Source of the DNA: Kibdelosporangium persicum
GTDB lineage: Bacteria > Actinomycetota > Actinomycetes > Mycobacteriales > Pseudonocardiaceae
DNA: 64,000 nucleotides
Assembly: GCF_013280595.1 (NCBI RefSeq)
Contig: NZ_JAAATY010000023.1
Span: 1 to 64,000 of the forward strand
Direction of reading: 5' to 3'
Below are positions 61,226 to 64,000 of this stretch, piece after piece. The position numbers and the translations under genes were made by a program. Position 1 is the first letter of the stretch. The number at the start of each line of letters is the position of its first letter. Under the pieces are notes generated by a model that was not told the DNA's origin, searched no databases, and worked only from the letters and a program-made list of their open reading frames with translations.

Positions 61226-62209
61226 TCACTCGCCCTGACCGGGGGCGAAGCGGTCGGTCGCGGCGATGATCGCCGCGGTCATGCTGCCGCCGCCGTGACC
61301 GGTGTCGTCGAGAACCACGAGCTCGCTTCCGGGCCAGGCCCGATGCAGCGCCCAGGCTGTGCCGAGCGGACCGCTGACGTCGTAACGCCCGTGGATCAAC
61401 ACGGCAGGAATCCCGTGGAGCCGCTTGATGTCACGCAGTAACTGCCCGTCTTCCAGAAAACAGCCGTGCGACCAGTAGTGGGTCACGAGGCGGGCGAAGG
61501 CCAGCTGAAATGCCGGGTCGGCGACCGACAGGAATGGTGCGGCGTCAGGGGCCAGCGACATGTGCGTGTCCTCCCACTCGCACCACCCGCGTGCGGCCTT
61601 GGCCCGGACTTCGGGGTCGGGATCGTGCAGCAGCCGGCTGTAGGCGGCGGACAGGTCGCCGTCGCGTTCGGCGGAGGGTACGCCGTCGCGGAACCGTTCC
61701 CACTCGCGCGGGAAAACACGGCCCATGTCACGAGTGATCCAGTCAGTCTCGCTCCGGTCGCCGCTGGTCACGGCCGCGAGCACCATCTCGGTCACCCGCT
61801 CCGGATATGCCTGCGCGTAGGCGAGAGCGAGTGTGACGCCCCACGAGCCACCCCACACCAGCCAGCGCTCGATTCCCAGGTGCACCCGCAGCGCCTCGAT
61901 GTCGGCGATGAGGTGCTGAGTGGTGTTCGCCGACAGGTCCACGACCGGGTCGGCCGCCGACGGGGTGCTGCGCCCGGCGTTGCGCTGGTCGAACTGGACC
62001 ACGCGGTAGCGGTTCGGGTCGAACAGGCTCCGCGTTCTCGGAGAGCTGCCCGAGCCGGGACCGCCGTGCAGCGCGACGGCGGGCTTGCCGTCGGGATTGC
62101 CCGACACCTCCCAGTACAGCGAATGGCCGTCGCCGACCTCCAACATGCCTGACTGGTGTGGCTCGCTCGATGGATATGGATGACGCTCGTCGTCGGATGT
62201 ACTCGCCAT
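61226..62209 (-). CDS. pip: Proline iminopeptidase
   Basis: A 327-aa alpha/beta hydrolase of the S33 peptidase family. HGGPGSGSSP near 50-60 is the oxyanion motif, and VWGGSWGVTLALAYAQAYPE supplies the nucleophile Ser in GGSWG. The catalytic Asp is in HGRYDVSGP and the His in DDTGHGG. DQRNAGRSTP is a family mark. It removes N-terminal proline from peptides in the cytoplasm. The ATG at 62209 starts the clear homology after a short polar N-terminus. Confidence 0.9.
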   Translation of the reverse strand: MASTSDDERHPYPSSEPHQSGMLEVGDGHSLYWEVSGNPDGKPAVALHGGPGSGSSPRTRSLFDPNRYRVVQFDQRNAGRSTPSAADPVVDLSANTTQHLIADIEALRVHLGIERWLVWGGSWGVTLALAYAQAYPERVTEMVLAAVTSGDRSETDWITRDMGRVFPREWERFRDGVPSAERDGDLSAAYSRLLHDPDPEVRAKAARGWCEWEDTHMSLAPDAAPFLSVADPAFQLAFARLVTHYWSHGCFLEDGQLLRDIKRLHGIPAVLIHGRYDVSGPLGTAWALHRAWPGSELVVLDDTGHGGGSMTAAIIAATDRFAPGQGE

Positions 62210-62344
62210 ACAGGCATGATCGCGCACCGTGCCCGACGGGAGGAGGCGGCCCACGCCACCCAGCCACTCCCGTGACGGGTACTTCGAGGTGCCGACCGAA
62301 TAACGACGAAGGCCGGGTTGACCCGGCCACATGGTGGGAGTGAG

Positions 62345-62851
62345 GTGCTGCCACTCGTACTGCTCGTCACGGCCGCGCTGGTCGCCAGTCCGGTGCCGGT
62401 GTCGGCCGCTTCGCTCGACCTGGGCCGTGTCGACCTCGATGGGGCGACCATTCCCGACCTGCGGCGCCTGATGGACAGGGGACGGCTCACGTCCGTCCAG
62501 CTGGCCAAGGCCTACCTGGGCCGGATCAAGGCGGTCGACAGCAGGATCCGGTCGGTGGTGGCGGTCAACCACCACGCGCTCGCCGAAGCCGCGGCGAGCG
62601 ACGCGCGCAGGCACGGCGGCAGGGAGTTGGGGCCGCTCGACGGCATTCCCGTGCTGCTGAAGGACAACGTCGACACACGTGCCATGCCGACAACGGCGGG
62701 CGCACACGCGTTGCGGTCCTTCTCTGGACTGGCCAAGGGAACGGGTGGGAGGCTCGCAGTCGCTTGGTGTGCTGTCCTTGGTCACCTCCGCGTCGGCTTC
62801 GGAGGTGCTCGACGACGCGGGGTCATACGTAGAAGTGCTGCCAGGCGATGA
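62345..62851 (+). pseudogene. Truncated secreted amidase (N-terminal third only)
   Basis: GTG 62345 follows GGGAG and opens a good signal peptide (MLPLVLLVTAALVASPVPVSAAS). About 100 residues of amidase-signature-family N-terminus follow (DGATIPDLRRLMDRGRLTSVQLAKAYLGRIKAVDSRIRSVVAVN, GPLDGIPVLLKDNVDTRAMPTTAGAHAL) with the catalytic Lys in LLKDN. From about 62723 the sequence no longer resembles the family, and the GGSSGG Ser-cis-Ser region is missing. Normal length is about 480-530 residues. The break lies near the small orphan gene, so a deletion or insertion joined unrelated DNA. Confidence 0.75.
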
Positions 62852-63188
62852 CGTCGTCGATGATCACTGAGCCGGTGCCGCTGAGGATCGTGAACTTCAG
62901 CTTGTTCTGAGGCGGCGGGTCAGCGAAGACTGTGGGGGCGATCGCGTAATCGGCTCTGCTGGCGCTCACCGAGGTCGGACCGTAGCCGTAGATGGTCGTG
63001 CCGTTGAACTTGACCCCCAGGTGGAGGTTGTTCGGCGATTGCGCGATGATCCGGAACTGGATGATCGCATTGTCCGAGCCGGGCGAAACCTGTTCGAACT
63101 GGAAGCTCAGTTCCTTTTCGGTTGTGCCGGAGCTTGAGAGAGTGAAACTGGTCGCGGCGACCACGGAGAAGTTTGACACTTTTGGCAC
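62823..63188 (-). CDS. Hypothetical 121-aa beta-rich protein
   Basis: A small protein with no recognised family. It has no signal peptide, cysteines or long hydrophobic segment. It is rich in Ser, Thr, Asn, Phe and Ile, with alternating polar/hydrophobic stretches (FSVVAATSFTLSSSG, AIIQFRIIAQSPNNLHLGVKFNGTTIYGYG, LKFTILSGTGSVIIDDVIAW), which suggests an all-beta jelly-roll or lectin-like fold. GTG 63188 has GGGAGG six bases upstream, a good ribosome-binding site. Its sequence is less GC-rich than its neighbours, and it lies between two broken genes, so recent acquisition is plausible. Its 3' end overlaps the amidase remnant frame. Confidence 0.6.
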   Translation of the reverse strand: MPKVSNFSVVAATSFTLSSSGTTEKELSFQFEQVSPGSDNAIIQFRIIAQSPNNLHLGVKFNGTTIYGYGPTSVSASRADYAIAPTVFADPPPQNKLKFTILSGTGSVIIDDVIAWQHFYV

Positions 63189-63406
63189 GACATGCCTCCC
63201 TGGTGAACAACGCTGCTCCGTTGGAAAGTACCGGTCGTTGTCCGGGACGGCGTGCCCCAACAGGCTGGCTCTCGGGCAGTGTGGTCCCCCTGAAACGCCG
63301 CCTGAACCGGTCTCGCGTGATCGAGCAGCGCGCCGTCGTTCCGTTCGGTCGGCGGGCACCGCGCGATGCTCACTGGCCGATTCGTCGGCCTGGGCGTCGA
63401 TCGCGG

Positions 63407-63646
63407 TGTGAAGCAGGCCGCCGGATACAGCACCTTGTCCAGATTGGACAAGCGAAGTATTCGTTCTCCCACCTGTACGGTGACTTTCTTGCTTGGCGGC
63501 GTCGCATGTGCAGCGTCATGTTGTGGCTGGGGTGTCGCGGTGTGGCTGGTGGGGGCGATGACATCGCGCGGTTGTTTGTCGTGACCGGTCTGTTCGTCGA
63601 ACACGGTCACCCGGGCGGCAAAGGGACTGACGAACATCCCGGTCAC
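63407..63646 (-). pseudogene. N-terminal fragment of a second LigD-type polymerase gene
   Basis: In this frame the stretch at 63407-63490 reads KKVTVQVGERILRLSNLDKVLYPAA, closely matching the conserved opening of LigD polymerase domains (RLSNLDKVLYP). Beyond that point the frame stays open but no polymerase motif follows, so only about 28 residues of the roughly 300-residue domain survive. The 511-bp gap 63189-63699 contains this fragment and otherwise nothing recognisable. A complete relative is at 19262-20200. Confidence 0.65.
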
Positions 63647-63699
63647 CCCTTGACCTGTCGCGGGAGAAATCGGTCGCCTCGATCCCTATGCTCGTGTTC

Positions 63700-64000
63700 A
63701 TGGAGTGGACGCGAGGGGTGACCAGGGTGTCGGTGCTGACCGGGGCCGGGATCTCCACTGACTCGGGGATTCCGGACTTCCGTGGGCCGGACGGCGTGTG
63801 GACCAGGAACCCGCGCATGGCCGACATGTTCACCTACCAGAACTACATGGCGGATCCGGCGGTCCGCGAGCAGTTCTGGGCGACGTACAGCGGTCATTCC
63901 GCCTGGACGGCCGAGCCGAACGCGGCGCACAAGGCGATCGCCGAGCTCGACCGTGCCGGTCTGGCTGTTCGCGTGCTGACGCAGAACATCGACGGGCTGC
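63700..64000 (+). CDS. Sir2-family NAD-dependent deacylase (partial, runs off the window)
   Basis: The first 100 codons of a sirtuin. The NAD-binding loop VLTGAGISTDSGIPDFRGPDGVW lies at about 12-34, and LTQNIDGL comes at the window edge; these are the defining class motifs. It removes acyl groups from lysines of metabolic enzymes using NAD. ATG 63700 is preferred (MEWTRGVTRVSVLTGAG), though ATG 63688 is in frame. The catalytic His and zinc Cys pairs lie beyond the window. No bound substrate can be inferred. Confidence 0.88.
   Translation, partial: MEWTRGVTRVSVLTGAGISTDSGIPDFRGPDGVWTRNPRMADMFTYQNYMADPAVREQFWATYSGHSAWTAEPNAAHKAIAELDRAGLAVRVLTQNIDGL

Overview
The window is high-GC actinobacterial DNA, most likely from the order Pseudonocardiales (an Amycolatopsis/Kibdelosporangium-like soil actinomycete; genus not determinable here). 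The signs are uniform high GC, many GTG starts, SARP/AfsR regulators, a SigE-family sigma factor with an LCP protein, SAV2177-type methyltransferases, an F420-dependent LLM enzyme, MocR/HxlR/TetR regulators and LigD-type end-joining genes. There is no phage, CRISPR array or rRNA. The only RNA gene is a selenocysteine tRNA.

Layout. 1-17 kb is a mixed accessory region bounded by two identical 160-bp MITE-like elements (1-160 and 17185-17346). It holds a LapA-like protein, a GH2 glycosidase, a CPBP protease, a dehalogenase-like hydrolase, an aldo/keto reductase, a sigma factor + LCP pair divergent from a TmrB-like gene, a SARP regulator, an N6-DNA methylase coupled to a Ser/Thr kinase, a MocR regulator beside a broken S8 peptidase, and a TetR-ABC exporter operon. 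17.4-25 kb holds a SAV2177 methyltransferase, a phosphotransferase-LigD polymerase pair, and a set of small stress-type genes (nucleotidyltransferase, BON, metallophosphoesterase, LLM oxidoreductase, CBS protein, TPP enzyme).

25.1-34 kb is a compact selenocysteine island. On the minus strand run tRNA-Sec (selC), selA, selB, a formate dehydrogenase whose TGA codon 190 is Sec and is followed by a clear SECIS hairpin, its Fe-S subunit and its NrfD membrane subunit. selD is divergent across a perfect 23-bp inverted repeat. 34-39.5 kb holds regulator/transporter pairs (HxlR-SDR, ArsR-like-MFS, XRE/cupin-AzlCD) and a TetR regulator. 39.5-48.9 kb is a six-gene sugar operon: ribose-type ABC importer, sugar isomerase-like TIM barrel, and a 1273-aa secreted ThuA/sugar-dehydrogenase/PKD protein.

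49-57.5 kb holds a large AfsR-type regulator facing a six-gene, translationally coupled operon of STM4011-STM4015-family proteins: two radical SAM enzymes, an alkaline-phosphatase-fold hydrolase, an ATP-grasp-like protein, an LRR-like protein and a small membrane protein. Its product is unknown to me, and it is the best candidate for an undescribed system. The last 7 kb contains a membrane metallophosphoesterase, a Cys-rich LppU-like protein, a secreted glycosidase, a proline iminopeptidase, a run of degenerate genes (amidase fragment, orphan beta protein, LigD fragment) and the start of a Sir2 deacylase.

A 14-20 bp-stem palindrome with a conserved loop occurs three times (2383, 11965, 39497). 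In two copies it supplies the stop codon of the gene to its left. All functions are inferred from sequence reading alone.
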